This document shows positions 34,832 to 46,850 of a DNA stretch of 64,000 nucleotides, one piece after another. Numbering within the stretch: the first letter of the stretch is position 1; the number at the start of each line of letters is the position of its first letter. Position numbers and translations under genes: made by a program. The notes beneath the pieces were generated by a model. That model made no database searches, was not told where the DNA came from, and saw only the letters and a program-made list of their open reading frames with translations. Origin of the DNA: Ciona savignyi (Eukaryota > Chordata > Ascidiacea > Phlebobranchia > Cionidae); assembly GCA_000149265.1 (NCBI GenBank), contig CH002018.1, forward strand, positions 507,009 to 571,008, in the 5' to 3' direction.

Positions 34832-37800
34832 ATGGAGGGAGAAAAACCTGACCTTTCCACCACTGAAAATAATGAAAAAGCAGAGCAAAAACTGTCTACG
34901 TCATCGGTTTTCGTTGAAGAGGTAGAAGAACTGGAAGATGGGAGATATGGGTTTTTCTCCTTCACCCCGAACTGGCTGCAATGCTGCAACAACGCCAAAG
35001 GATTTCTCGTCGCATATTCTTTCTTTGTAGTCGTGCAAGGTAAGCGCTTAACGTGGCTCCGGTACTAGAACTCTTACGTAATAAAAAGGGGTAAGAAAAT
35101 AGCGTGTATGAGCATAAGTAAAATAAGAGCGTTTTATAAGCCAAACGAAAACTTTACAGCTATTTTTACAGCTATGTAATTTCAATATAGACGTGTTTTA
35201 ACGATTGTCGTTTTGCCGTGTTTTTTTTCTGTTTCCCTTTATTTGAAGGTTCTGTTTCGTGTTTTCATCGTGGAAATTAAAAAGAAAGTAAACCAAAAAT
35301 GATCACGACCGGTATGGAACAGTGCTTGCAAAAGAAAAACATGACATAATATGTATTTACTCCAAACAAATCTCGAAACTGTTACCCCTCTTTTCCACGC
35401 ATTTTTACTTGATATCCCGAATCCTTAGATGCAGCATGATTTAGAATAGAAAAGATTAGGATAGTTATGTTTATCCACGTGTATGGGAAAACGCAAGGGG
35501 CGTTAACACAACGCCAGTCACCAGATTTATTCGCGCTCACCGTCGGGTTATTGGTGCTAATGAAGTGTGTTAAGTAAGATTGAAAACTGCCTTAAATTTG
35601 GTGAAACCTATCATTTTACTGGGTTAAAGAAATAATCGCTTAGTGTCTTGTCTATGGGCACAACCTGCTCGTGGGCAAAAAGTTTTAAACCAAAACCCTT
35701 CGGCTGAGCGACGCACTAACCCACAAAGCTTATCGGTCGGACATCAAAATTGTTGCACTTTCCGGGAATCGAATCCGGGTCGCCAGAATGGGAATCTTGC
35801 ATGATACCACCACACTACCTTGCAATATTATATAAAAACACGACATAAACAAATCTATAAATTGTCTCGCCTACTCTTCCCCGCAGTATAGTAACTGGAT
35901 GTCATGTATTCCCTTCACTCCACAAGTAGAACGAATTAAAAATTGCTTGTTTAAAATTATGTCCGTTGGATGGGTTTAAATCGTTAGCATGTTCGACTAA
36001 ATTTAAAACGAACTTTATGCTATAACTTGAATTATGTAATTTTTTGTGTACAACGAAAAAGTAAACAAATTGCAGGGATCTTTAAATAAGATTTTTATTT
36101 GATCCAAAAATATAAATTGGTTACTTATTTAGTTGTCGCCTTTTTTAGAAAGACAAAGAGACCTGCATTTTTGCAGAGTAAACCTTTTTCATAGGCCTCT
36201 TGGTCATCATTTTTACTTTTTTATCAGCCAGGTTTTGAGCTATTGGGTTGCTCGTCATCAAGCACGTGGCATCCTACATATGAGTCACTCGTTCTTAAAC
36301 AATAAATCATCATGCTGTTTAAAATTATGATCAACTGTGGAGTACTGAGCTTAATAAGAACGAAAGAAATTTGATGTTGTACCATCTATAGCAACACATT
36401 GTAGTTAGATTTAAACTGCACGGATACCCCCCCCACATACCTGTTTTAACCTGTCATTTATATTGATTCGAAAATAAACACGCAGAGCGTATCATTAAAC
36501 TGTTTACCATTCTGGCAATAAGGTTTACTGCCCATGTCTCGTAAAATAAACTGTATAATTTTACACCTAAAGTTTTAATAATTTGGCCTTATGCAGGGTT
36601 GTATATTTTATTTGGCTTGCAAGGGGTTGTCACTAGGTTCGTTTGTTAATGGAGTGCTGGACGAGCCCTCATCGTGGCAACGATTCAGCTGCACTGGGCC
36701 TCAAATATTGACATCTTCAATCCCTTTATTCGATTTTATGAGTGGCAAACATACAATCTCTCATATTTACACAAAATAGCGTGCGATCTCTAGAAATGCA
36801 GCGACCTGTATCTGCTGCATATGTATAATAACGACGACGTGCGTAAACTACGCATATGGAACGTTCAGGAGCTTATCAATTAAACGGCCATGCAGCAGAA
36901 TGATTAACTCCACCGATTTATATACAAAATGGCATTTAAAAACGGCCCTGGTATAGTAATACCCGTCACGCAATCTAAAGATAATTAAAACAACTTATTG
37001 TTTCACTATACTGGCTACACCCCACAGTTTAAATTGCATAATAACCTTGCATCGTATAAACATCATCAGTACTTGATACCTTCTTTGAAGTCATACACGG
37101 TATTTCTTATTCAAAATGTTAAACAATTAACAAATAATGTTTTTTTATGACTCGGTTGGGTTTGCTCAAGTTAATGATTTATAATGGTGTCATTGGGTAA
37201 CTAATGTTCATGTTCTGCTATTGTTTAAACACGTGATTGCAACATAGTTTAAACAAGTCAAAACGTACCTTGAAAGTGCGTCATCCGAAAATCGGTTGTG
37301 CGGCATTCCTACAGTTTTGTTCCGTTTGTTTAAACCTGACTGAAAGATTAATTCGAATTCTGACACAAGACAGTTTAGCTGTGTCCTTTGGTAAAATATT
37401 TAACTGAAATTACCGAACCCAGTGATTTAATGAGCTAAACAAAACAATGTCTTTACTTCTACATACTGCAATTGCTTCACTAACCCTTTTTAAAGGGGCA
37501 AGTTATAAACCAATATGATGGGTTCGTAACCAAGCTCGATTTCAAATAAAATTCGGTGTATGTATCGGTCGCAGTATCTATTGGGTTAGTGCGTCGCGTT
37601 TAAGCTCAAACATTAACTGAACGCAGGGAATTGTGCGTCGCGTTTAAAAAACATTACCTGAACGCAGGGAATTGATGGATTTTAACAAAATAAAGTAATC
37701 TTACATGACACATTGCAGTAGCTATGGTAACCCGACGATGGACACGATGTAATCTGACGATTACCCGTGTGTTAACCCACATTGCGTTTTCTTATGCAAG

Positions 37801-40800
37801 GGGTTATACATAAATATCCTACCCTATCCTAATCTATCGCGTTTATCTGACGAATATGACACCTCTTACGCCTTTTTTAATCTGCGGGGGAAAATATTAG
37901 CATTAGTATTAGCATCCCATTTTACATTCTGACCGAATTGTATATTTCTTACAGGTATGTTCGTTAACGGCTTCATAAACGTGAGCATCACTACGTTAGA
38001 AAAGCGATTCGGTTTACGGAGCTCGGAAGCCGGTGTCATCTCTGTTGGTTATGACATCGCATTTTGTATTCTCACCATGTTTGTCACCTACTTTGGCAGT
38101 AGGAGCCACAGGCCACGAATTATATCCGTCGGGGCGTTTCTGTTGGGCGTGGGCGGGCTCATATTTTCACTGCCTCATTTCACAACTGGGTTGTATTCTT
38201 TCGAAGAAGGTTTCGCAAGTAAGTGGTTCACAGTAGCACAACCGACTAATTCAGCTGCTGGTATCGATCTTACAATCTTTTGGCTAAAGATTGAAGGCCT
38301 AACTAATGACAACATTTCAGGATTCTAATGCTTAACCACACAAAAAATATATATAACCCAATACTGGGTGTCAATAGTCAGATTTCCAAAGCTAGAAAAT
38401 GTGTCTATCGTTTAATATGACTTTTTAGCCCATTTGATTTCAATAAAACAAGAAACAGTTCGTTTTATATCCAAACATGCATATGCGCTACTTATGGACA
38501 GGTGTTTATGTCACATAAATTTCCAGCGTATGCTCATAAAAACGAACACAATAAAATGAACACCAAGTGAATAAGCGTGTGTGTGGATACGGACTCAGCG
38601 TCCTACAAGTAATACCGCACATAAAAGTTAGCAGGCATGACCAAACCTTCTAGGGGCAGTAATTTGTAGCACTCGATCGGTTCTACGGTGCAAAAACATT
38701 TACCAATTTAAACATCCAAGCAACTTCAACAAGTTAATTTTCGCAATGATTATGTTACATATTTTCATTACATAACTGAACTATATCCAAGCAACTTCAA
38801 AAAAATGTTTCGCAATGATTATGTTATATATTTTCATTACATAACTGTACTATATCCAAGCAACTTCAAAAAAATGTTTCGCAATGATTATGTTATATAT
38901 TTTCATTACATAACTGTACTGTATCCAAGCAACTTCAAAAAAATGTTCCGCAATGATTATGTTATATATTTTCATTTCATAAATAAACGTTTTTTAAAAC
39001 AGCTCTCTGCAACGGAGAAGACCACGGCGACGGTTGTGCTTCAGGAGCTTCTTACCTCAGCAATTACGTATACGTGTTTATATTCGCGCAATTAATCAAC
39101 GGGGTTGGATGCACGCCCCTGTACACACTCGGGTTGGCAGTGATTGAAGATAGTGTGCCAAAAGAGTCAGCTAGTTTGTATTTAGGTACATGGTGAGATA
39201 TATGATTTATGTATGTTAGAAGACTCGTTCTTGCTATAGGATGACGACGGTCGTTTTGAGGTATAAATAGAATATTAATGTTTAGAACGTGAATGGGGAA
39301 ACGCAAAAGGCATTTTTACGCGGACAATCGTCCAATTACCTCGTGCCCATCGTTGAGTTACCAAAGCTTTTTTTGTGTGTTGTTTATATTTGAGACTTTC
39401 CTTCAATTTGGTAGAACCCATCACTTCAACCAGATTTAGTGAGTGGTTTGCTTAAGTACACAACCGACTAGCTAGTGACCAGTTGTTAATCTGGAATCCT
39501 TCGGCTGAAAGGCTATACATTAACCCACCAACCTATTCTGTCGAACATTATTGTTTTCCTGTGAGTCGGAAAACGCAAGGACCATTGTCAGCTTACAAGT
39601 CCGGCCCGTTGGTCTAACGGTTAAGTGCGTCGCCTTTCAATCGAAAGGTTGAAGGTGCGAAACTGATCGCTAGCTAGTCGGTTGTGTCCTTGGGCAAAGC
39701 ACTTCACGGACTTTGCCTGAGCCCAGCGGAATAATGGGTTCTACCAAATTGAAGGAACGTGTCTATCATATACAACACACTGCAATAGCTCCGGTAACCC
39801 GACGATGGGCGCGAGGTATCTGACGATTGCCCGTGTGCTAATCCCCTTGGTTTTCCCATCCACGGGGATAAAGGTATCATATCCCTTGTGGGCATCGCCT
39901 TACCTTGTGTTTTTTTTTATTTCTAACCCATTTCAGTAAGTTCCTTACACAGAGAGTTGAAACCACTGCAAGTTGAATCCTATAACTTCTGCAAATATGT
40001 AAATATACTTTTTATACTAGGAATTGGAAACGCGGCATCCATATTTGGACCAGTACTGGGTTACGGTTTAGGTGGAGTTGTGTTGAGTTTTTGGGTCGAC
40101 TTTGATCAAATTGATACATCAAAGTAAGTATATGAAGGAAAACCATCACCGTGAAAATGAGTATGAGCACGCGTTTTTAACTTGACTTTTAAACGGGTAA
40201 TCGTCAGATTACCTCACGCCCATTTAAGCCCAATAAACCGCTGTGTTAGGGGATATCCGCATTGTGCTTTACTCTTTTAATTACCTAGCGACCCGTTTTC
40301 AATGTACAACATTTCGGTTGAAAGGCGACTCAGGAAACTACCAAGCTATATTTGGTGTAAATGATCGGACAATTCGATAAACTGATCTTTTATTTAATTT
40401 AATTACAGTGTCAATTTAACTCCTTCTGACCCGCGATGGGTTGGTGCATGGTGGCTGGGTACTATGATTTCTATGGCATGTGCTTTTCTCCTTGTTATTC
40501 CATTCGCTGGATTTCCTGCTCAGTTCAAAGGTACTAAATAAACATTATTGCATCACGTGACAATGGTGCAATGTTGAAATGTTGCCACAAAAGTTATTGT
40601 TTTTGTGCACATGAAACGAAAAACAACTAATAAACCAAATTAGTAAAATGCCAACCGAAAACGTCGGTACATTGGCGTTTTAAAACTTATGTTAATCTAC
40701 TGCTCATAAAATTTACACTCCTCTCTGTAACACCTTTTTATTCTATTGTTTACTTCTCCAAGTTTCGAATATGCCACTGACTCGTTGCAGGGTCCGTTTT

Positions 40801-43800
40801 TAGGCGCACTATGTAAGAAGTGGTCACGATTACCGCTCAGCAAGACAACCGTTCACACACTTCCTTAACACAGGCACCGCCCAGTTTAGACGAATGAAAA
40901 ACGCTGAAGTGGACAAAACCACTGGTGGAGAAGTTGCCAAAGAGGAAAACTTTGCGAAATCTTACAAGGATTTCCCCAAAGCTTTGATGATGCTGGCGAA
41001 GAATAAAACTTATGTTTTTGTCACGCTGGCCGACTGTTCGGAGGCAATTTTGATCAGCGGGTTTACCACGTTTCTGCCAAAAATTATCGAGAGCGAATTC
41101 CAGCAATCAGCCGGGACTGCGGCACTTGTGGCAGGTGAGCTCACGCTTAGGATATTCATGTTTATTTCCGTGAATGGGAAAAACAAGGGGGTAAACACAC
41201 GGGCAATCGTCAGATCACCTCGCGCCCACCGTCGGGTTACCGGAGCTATTGCAGTGTCTCTTGTATATGATAGACACGTTTCTTCAATTTAGTATAACTC
41301 ATTAATCCGCTGGGTTCAGGCAATGTCCGTAAAATGCCTTGCCCAAGGACACAACCGACTAGCTGGCGACCAGTTTCGCACCTGCAACCTCTCTATTGAA
41401 AGGCGACGCACTTAACCGCCAGACTAACCGGCCGGCTTCTCGCCATGTTAAAAAACTAAACGGTCCAGTGGTAGAATGGTAAATGCGACATATTCACACG
41501 CCGGTCAATATAAAAAACGGTCTAAGTGACGTGCCCGTCATAAGGTCGAAACTTGTCCCGGTAAAAAATGTTAAAAAACTGCCAATTCTACAACTGTGAA
41601 AGTACCACAAACACTCTACCAGGTTTAATTGGGCTGAAATCGAAATCAGGGGATTAGATAGAATATTAATACTTATTTTTTCGGGTGAAAAATAGATTGC
41701 TTGCTTAAGACTGGATTCACACACATATACAGTTGCGCCGGTGAACAAGTGTTTTTACTGGGCCACACCTTTAATCCACGATTGGCATGTCACTAATGCC
41801 GACCTTTGTACACGACTGTGAAATGGTCTTGCAACCATTCAGCTACACTACCGTTCTAGTGGACAAGTCCTTTCTATTTTTGTTTGCTGGGCTAAGTTTC
41901 GAATCATTTCAGCTGATTTATGCAAAAATATCCTTTATCTTTGGGTAACGAGGCAGGACATCTTTTATGTCGTTGTATATTCCATTAGGTGTCATCAGCA
42001 TACCGGGCGGGATGCTTGGTCACGTTCTTGCCGGTTTGATAATCAAGTGCTTCAACCTCAAAACGGCCAACATCCTTAAGTTTAACATAGTGTGCTGCTT
42101 GTGTGTTTGTGCGTTGTCGCCGTCGCTGTTGATGTACTGTAGAAACCGTCCTGTTGCTGGAATTACAATACCTTATAAGTAAGTTTAGTTCTGTATGACT
42201 TATTTTTTTATACCGGGCTTATAGTTTCGAAGCCACAATGGGTTCGTTGTTAAGACCGTTTTTAGTATGTAAGTGGCATGCGTATCGTTTGCGTTAACCA
42301 TTCGGCCACACCACTGTACTCTAATGATTACTTACCTTTATGGGCAAGTAGTAAAGAAAACTTGCCTTTTCTCCGAGGGGTCATTGTGCAGCCATATTCG
42401 TATGTAGAGTCTAAATCCATCTTAAAGGTGAATTTATTGAAACCAGGCACTTGTTTTGTCTGACGTTAAGCAAGAAACGCAAAGTTGATCAGCAAAACCA
42501 AGCCTTTAGATGTTTTGAACTGAAATCGTATGAATGTTCCACTAAGATATAACACAAAACTTTTAAAAACCTGTCGGGGGCACGAGATGATCTGAATACT
42601 AATATGAAATATTCTCCTGTCTTGGCTGAGATCGTCAGATCCAATCGGGTAGTTACGTCATCACAGCTAATATATTTGTTTGCTAGGATTTTACTATTCA
42701 TGTTCGAAAAGCGAAAAAGTATCATTTCGGCCAGGGAAACCATGTCCATCCAAAGTTATGTCGCTCGGGTGGTCACCCGAACGATTACAGATTCGAAAAT
42801 TGCTATAGGCCCAGGTCATTATGTCTCTAGGCACTTTATAAACTATGCTTCAGCCCAAGAGGTAATAGGTTAGTACGTCCAACTACTAGATCAGTGCGTC
42901 CAACAGAAGATATTGTAGTTTTTTTGCAAAATAAACACAACACACTTTTTAAGTAAAACTTTTTTTTATTCCGACGGGTGAAATAACACCCCTGCGCTTA
43001 TAATACATCTTTACAGCAATACAAATGATCTTGGTGGAATCATGTCGACGTGCAACGCAAATTGCTCTTGCCAAGAAGAGTTTTACATTCCAGTGTGTGG
43101 CACAGATGGTATCAACTACTTCTCCGCTTGTGCTGCTGGTTGCAATGAACATATAGAGAATGGAACTGACTCGGTAAGCCTAAGCATAAATCGGCACCAC
43201 TCAATAGAAAGGTACTTTTTACCAGACTAAGTCATAAAACCAGAACCCCTGGTCCCCTAGACTGATATAATTGTATATGCTGGCTTTTAAGTGAATCGCT
43301 TTCGCCCACAAACTATTCCATTATCAGCAATTTTGAAATAACTTGTCGTTATATTATTTAATATGTTACTAAAGTATTCTTGCGGCCGATTTGTGCAACC
43401 GGGCATAAGTGCAACAGAGCCAAAAAAGGAGTGTGATTGGTTGTATCGATATGTCCATAGCGATATCCCCGTCCTGATCATTATACCGTTCACGGCATGT
43501 CGAGCTCAGTCGTCGCAACTTGTATCATCAGTCGAAAAAGTCTGAAACCATGCAGTCTATCTTTACAATAAGGCACTTGTTCCGCAGACGGTATATTCTT
43601 CTGTGGGTTTAGTTTTAAATTGGTTAAACAAAAAACTGTAGGCTACTATTAGCTCAAATAATCCGACAAAGGTCACTTCATATATGTACGTACTACTGTC
43701 GTTTTTTCACAGCAGTTATAAGACTGAGTACAACCGTATGCACTCCATAGTGTATGCACACCGTGACAATACCTCATTTCAGTACTACAACAACTGTTCG

Positions 43801-45268
43801 TGTATTTCAACGCCGTCCAACAACGGCTGGCAAGCGTCATCGGGCCACTGCGTTACGAATGATTGCAACTCACTGGGGGCTTTCCTCGGTGTGTTCTGCG
43901 TGTGTGTCATGTTCACCTTCATGTCCAGCACTCCGTCGCTGGTCGTCACGTTTAGGTTGGTTTTTGAAGAATTCATTATCTTATTAGTATGGGATGTGAA
44001 AAGTGGTAAAACGTGCAGTGCTTCCACTTAACCGCCTTTTTATACTGCAATCTTTTTTTTCACTTTTTTGACCGGGTAAAGATTCGATCCCAGATGGTTT
44101 GTGTCATAATTTCATTCACGGTGTTAAAATTTATAAACAACCATTTTGTTTTCTTTGTTTTCTAACACAAGAATATGAACACATTATAAGTTTTACTTTT
44201 CCCTTTACAATAGGGTATTGCCGCAGAGGATTCGTACATTCGGTCTCGGCGTACAGTGGCTCTTTATACGAGCCCTGGGATCAATACCCGGTCCTATAAT
44301 GTTCGGTACGGTGATCGACCTAACATGCATCCTGTGGCAGAAACGCATATGTGATGGTAGCAAGGGTTCTTGTTGGATATATAACTCGGAGGACCTCGCA
44401 ATCAATGCTTTGATTATATGTGAGTTTACAGAAATAATGTGTGTGGCGGTATAAAATGGTAAACCGGTCGAAAGACCAAAGTAGATAAACATCGTAAACG
44501 ACCATGGTCAAAATTGAAAAAAGAGGCTGGCATTGTACGGTCGTGTGGCCGATTTGTTAACGCGACCGATACAGATACCGACTCTTATACAAATAACTGT
44601 CTTGGTGACGAGCCCGTCATGGATTCGAAACTTGGCTCGGTTAAAAAAAAGAGGCAAGCTTAGTACTACCATGTAGTTACCAATATGTTAATTCACTAGC
44701 CCACCAATGCCCAGTGTCCTTATACTGCAAAATGTAAGGTTGGGGTTTCATTTCTTAATGGATAAGTGTTTAATCAAAATAACGACCATGTGTACGATCT
44801 GGGAATTAACATTCTGTTTTTTTACTAGGTGAACCAAGTGCAATGTACCTTATTAAATGTTTTATATATAAATCGGGGGCTTTAACCGTTCGGCCACACA
44901 AATGTTTGGTTTTCTTTTTTTCTTTATTTTTACCGTGCCAACTTTCGATCCCATGCTAGAATTGTCAGTAGAGCCGTTTTTATATATGGAACGTTAAATC
45001 AATTGGCTTCTTTAATAATTCGTACACACAACTGTTTTGTATTATTTCAGCCGTCGTGGTGAAGATCGTTTCCTCCATTCTTTACGCCATCGCATGTTTT
45101 GTGTACTCACCAACCGCCGAAGAGGAACAAACCCCGACTGACGAAAAAATTGACATAGACGATGACGTCATATCCGTCGAAAAGGCGCCTATTGAAGACG
45201 ACCCTGGAAACGATGCGTACAATCAATCCTTTGTCAACGACAATGGCAAATTAGTCACTTCGCTGTGA
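34832..45268 (+). CDS. SLCO4A1: Organic anion transporter, SLCO/OATP family, 4A-like (694 aa, 11 exons)
   Basis: Plasma-membrane uptake carrier for amphipathic organic anions. Exons 34832-35039, 37955-38218, 39003-39185, 40021-40123, 40409-40530, 40874-41134, 41989-42178, 43017-43173, 43783-43955, 44214-44419, 45051-45268; 2085 bases, all phases agree. The family signature DPRWVGAWWLG is at the exon 5 start. QGMFVNGFINVSITTLEKRF and SVGYDIAFCILTMFVTYFG resemble SLCO4A1. A Kazal-like extracellular loop, CSCQEEFYIPVCGTDGINYF, is exon 8. IRALGSIPGPIMFGTVID precedes the last helices. The acidic cytosolic C-terminus ends VTSL, a class I PDZ-ligand pattern. The symbol marks nearest resemblance, not proven orthology. 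Introns are crowded with SINEs. Confidence 0.93.
35188..35290. repeat. Dispersed repeat in SLCO intron 1
   Basis: ACGTGTTTTAACGATTGTCG to TTCGTGTTTTCATCGTGGAA; inverse of the stretch at 47660-47752 and related to the P450 intron 1 repeat. Confidence 0.5.
35448..35746 (-). mobile_element. SINE-A copy, diverged
   Basis: GGATAGTTATGTTTATCC tail, CACCGTCGGGTTATTGGTGC core, TTCGGCTGAGCGACGC head. Confidence 0.8.
35754..35824 (-). tRNA. tRNA-Gly(CCC)-like, probably a pseudogene
   Basis: The reverse strand reads TGCAAGGTAGTGTGGTGGTA, then anticodon loop TTCCCAT between AGA and TCT, then CCCGGATTCGATTCCCGG and a terminal TGCA. A-box-like and B-box-like stretches are present. Only four acceptor pairs form and the T-stem has a mismatch, so it is likely dead or a SINE progenitor relic. 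It directly abuts the SINE at 35448-35746. Confidence 0.5.
37376..37490 (+). mobile_element. Degenerate SINE-A fragment
   Basis: TAGCTGTGTCCTTTGG, GAACCCAGTGATTTAATGAG and CTACATACTGCAATTGC match the SINE-A middle. In SLCO intron 1. Confidence 0.5.
37565..37838 (+). mobile_element. SINE-A copy with internal duplication
   Basis: TGCGTCGCGTTTAA and GAACGCAGGGAATTG each occur twice near the head. Then GTAACCCGACGATGGACACG and tail ATATCCTACCCTATCC. Confidence 0.7.
38717..38985. repeat. 69-bp minisatellite, four units, just upstream of SLCO exon 3
   Basis: Units start CCAAGCAACTTCAAAAAAATG and contain CGCAATGATTATGTTATATA. The last unit ends about 20 bases before the exon 3 acceptor. The unit length is a multiple of three, so an open frame runs through three units and off-frame into exon 3; this is not coding evidence by itself. 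Confidence 0.88.
39259..39546 (-). mobile_element. SINE-A copy, diverged
   Basis: AATATTAATGTTTAGAACGTG tail side, CGACTAGCTAGTGACCAG, TTCGGCTGAAAGGC head. It is head-to-head with the next copy, in SLCO intron 3. Confidence 0.75.
39599..39875 (+). mobile_element. SINE-A copy, near full length
   Basis: GTCCGGCCCGTTGGTCTAAC, GGTTAAGTGCGTCGCC head; core TAGCTAGTCGGTTGTGTCC; CCCGACGATGGGCGCGAGG; end GGGGATAAAGG. Confidence 0.88.
40190..40370 (-). mobile_element. Partial SINE-A copy in SLCO intron 4
   Basis: ACGGGTAATCGTCAGATTACC followed by a shortened middle and GGTTGAAAGGCGACTC. Confidence 0.65.
41147..41437 (-). mobile_element. SINE-A copy immediately after the SLCO exon 6 donor
   Basis: Starts about 13 bases into the intron. 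TAGGATATTCATGTTTAT, CACCGTCGGGTTACCGGAGC, CCGCTGGGTTCAGGCAATG, head CTTAACCGCCAGACTAACCG. Well preserved. Confidence 0.88.
41466..41860. mobile_element. SINE-B pieces in SLCO intron 6
   Basis: A plus-oriented piece at 41466-41560 (GTAGAATGGTAAATGCGAC, ACGGTCTAAGTGACG) and a minus-oriented piece at about 41755-41860 (CAACCATTCAGCTACACTACC). Confidence 0.55.
42212..42320 (-). mobile_element. SINE-B copy in SLCO intron 7
   Basis: TTTCGAAGCCACAATGGG, AGACCGTTTTTAGTATG and GCGTTAACCATTCGGCCACA, the reverse of a tRNA-Ser-like head. Confidence 0.7.
44533..44642 (+). mobile_element. SINE-B copy in SLCO intron 10
   Basis: TACGGTCGTGTGGCCGATTT, GTTAACGCGACCGATACAG, GATTCGAAACTTGGCTCGG. Confidence 0.72.
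44840..45035 (-). mobile_element. SINE-B copies, worn, just before SLCO exon 11
   Basis: TTTAACCGTTCGGCCACAC, then AACTTTCGATCCCATGC and AGCCGTTTTTATATATGG. Confidence 0.55.
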
Positions 45269-45831
45269 ACCGTTTTACTTGAACTATAATTCAGTGCAAT
45301 ACCCCGTGGAATAATGTATACAAGTTGAAATTCTCCTTAGATAAGACACGATGTTTTTGTTGTTCATGTAGCCCATAGTCGTGGTTAACTGGACTATCAA
45401 AACTGTTCCTAATGGGAAAAACCTAAAGTTTGTAAAAGTAACAATGTGCTATATTTTTATGATCCCCCTTTCTGAACTGTAAACACATTCGTTTTTGTCT
45501 GGCACTTTAAAATGCGGTTGTTTTTTTCAACAAGGAAACGTTTTTTAATTGAATTTAAACTATAAAACTAACTAATTTAATATAGTATTATTTTACTTTA
45601 TTAATCGTGACAGCGTTTCGTTTGTACCTATGCAGTTAGGTGGCGTAGTTTGGACAATACAACTAATCCCCTCACCGACACCGATGGTATTTACAGTGAC
45701 TTTCTCTTTGCTGTGGCGATCTAATGCAAAACATTACATACAGTTCTAACCTGTGACACAATACCAATTTATAACATGAAAATAGAAACAACAAAAGATA
45801 ACCTCTAATGGGTGTTTTGACTTATTATTAG

Positions 45832-46016
45832 GGCAAAGGGCCGTAGAAATGCAAAACTTAATAAAATGGACTACTATGGAGACCAGTATTTTCCCAAATA
45901 TGGGAAATCCCATTGTAAAACTCATTCGCATAGCACGGCAGGAAGTACCACTCATCGAATACAGTGATGTAGAAACCGACATTAATTTGGTTTCTGTACC
46001 ACTATATGCGGTGTGA
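45832..46016 (+). CDS. Possible terminal exon, unrecognised
   Basis: After the acceptor TTATTATTAG there are about 60 open codons (QRAVEMQNLIKWTTMETSIF...) ending at TGA. The composition is protein-like, but no domain is recognised and no partner exon is sure (a possible one at 45631-45722 encodes LGGVVWTIQLIPSPTPMVF). The 171-codon frame on the other strand (45746-46261) is equally unsupported. Confidence 0.18.
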
Positions 46017-46689
46017 ACGTCATCTTTACACAAAGTAACATGACGACAAACTGAATGTGGCTGTGGAGATGCTAATTTACATATTAAACTAGACATTCTA
46101 TAGAAAGCTCTCCTTAATTTCCACAATAAATTGTACACCCAATGAATGAGAGAGTTTGATACCAAAACAAACACATACGCAATCCGCTGTATTGTTTTAT
46201 TTAGTGAAAATCCTGACCCTATTGAACAATGTAGCATTAGTTCACCGGATAACCTAATCATCTATAGTGTAATGGAAAGAATACGACGGCTATATTTGGA
46301 CTTGAAAGGCTGTTGTTATGTTCCACTTGGCCGTATCGCACTTGCCCGACCATGCGGTTATGCTTCACCGAACGAAGAGTATAGCAGCTTTGGTTTTACT
46401 GTCTGGGCTAATGCTTGAGTAATAAAGCAGAAACCAAATGAATATAAAAAGTGTTCGGGAAACTTTTTGCTCATAATCATTTTGGGTTAAGTGATTTGCG
46501 CAAGTTTACCCTTTGACTCCTATGAATTTTTAAGTTTTGTCAGAACGGGGTTTCCTCAAATACTCAGTAGGAAGTTTAAAAAGTCGAAAAGCAATTTTAA
46601 GTCTCTGTTCTCTTGTATATGTGTTGTGTGTACGGAAAAGTCAATTTGTTTAAACTCAGTGATTAGGAATCGTCATATTGGCTCTGGCT

Positions 46690-46850
46690 TATCGTCGGGT
46701 ACCAGAGAAATTATAGTCAGTGAGACTCAAGTTAAGGACAACCGATTAATTCACTTGCTTCAAGAGATACCGATTAAGTGCCTTAAACGAAAGGCATGAC
46801 CGACTAGCTAGCGACAAATTTCCACTTTGCAGCCTAGTAATTTACTTAAC
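46690..46850 (-). mobile_element. Degenerate SINE-A remnant
   Basis: TCGTCGGGTACCAGAG, CCGACTAGCTAGCGAC and TAATTTACTTAACCCAC match parts of the reverse SINE-A. Confidence 0.5.

Noticed and set aside
36591-36779. Frame in SLCO intron 1 containing GSFVNGVLDEP, slightly like the exon 2 FVNGFINV start
   Set aside because: Similarity is only four residues and the DNA does not align. It lies outside the consistent exon chain.
38805-39095. Frame with three MFRNDYVIYFHYITVLYPSN repeats
   Set aside because: It is a translation of a 69-bp minisatellite in an intron and is out of frame with SLCO exon 3.
45746-46261. 171-codon minus-strand frame
   Set aside because: No recognised domain; overlaps a competing plus-strand candidate. 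Length alone is not enough.
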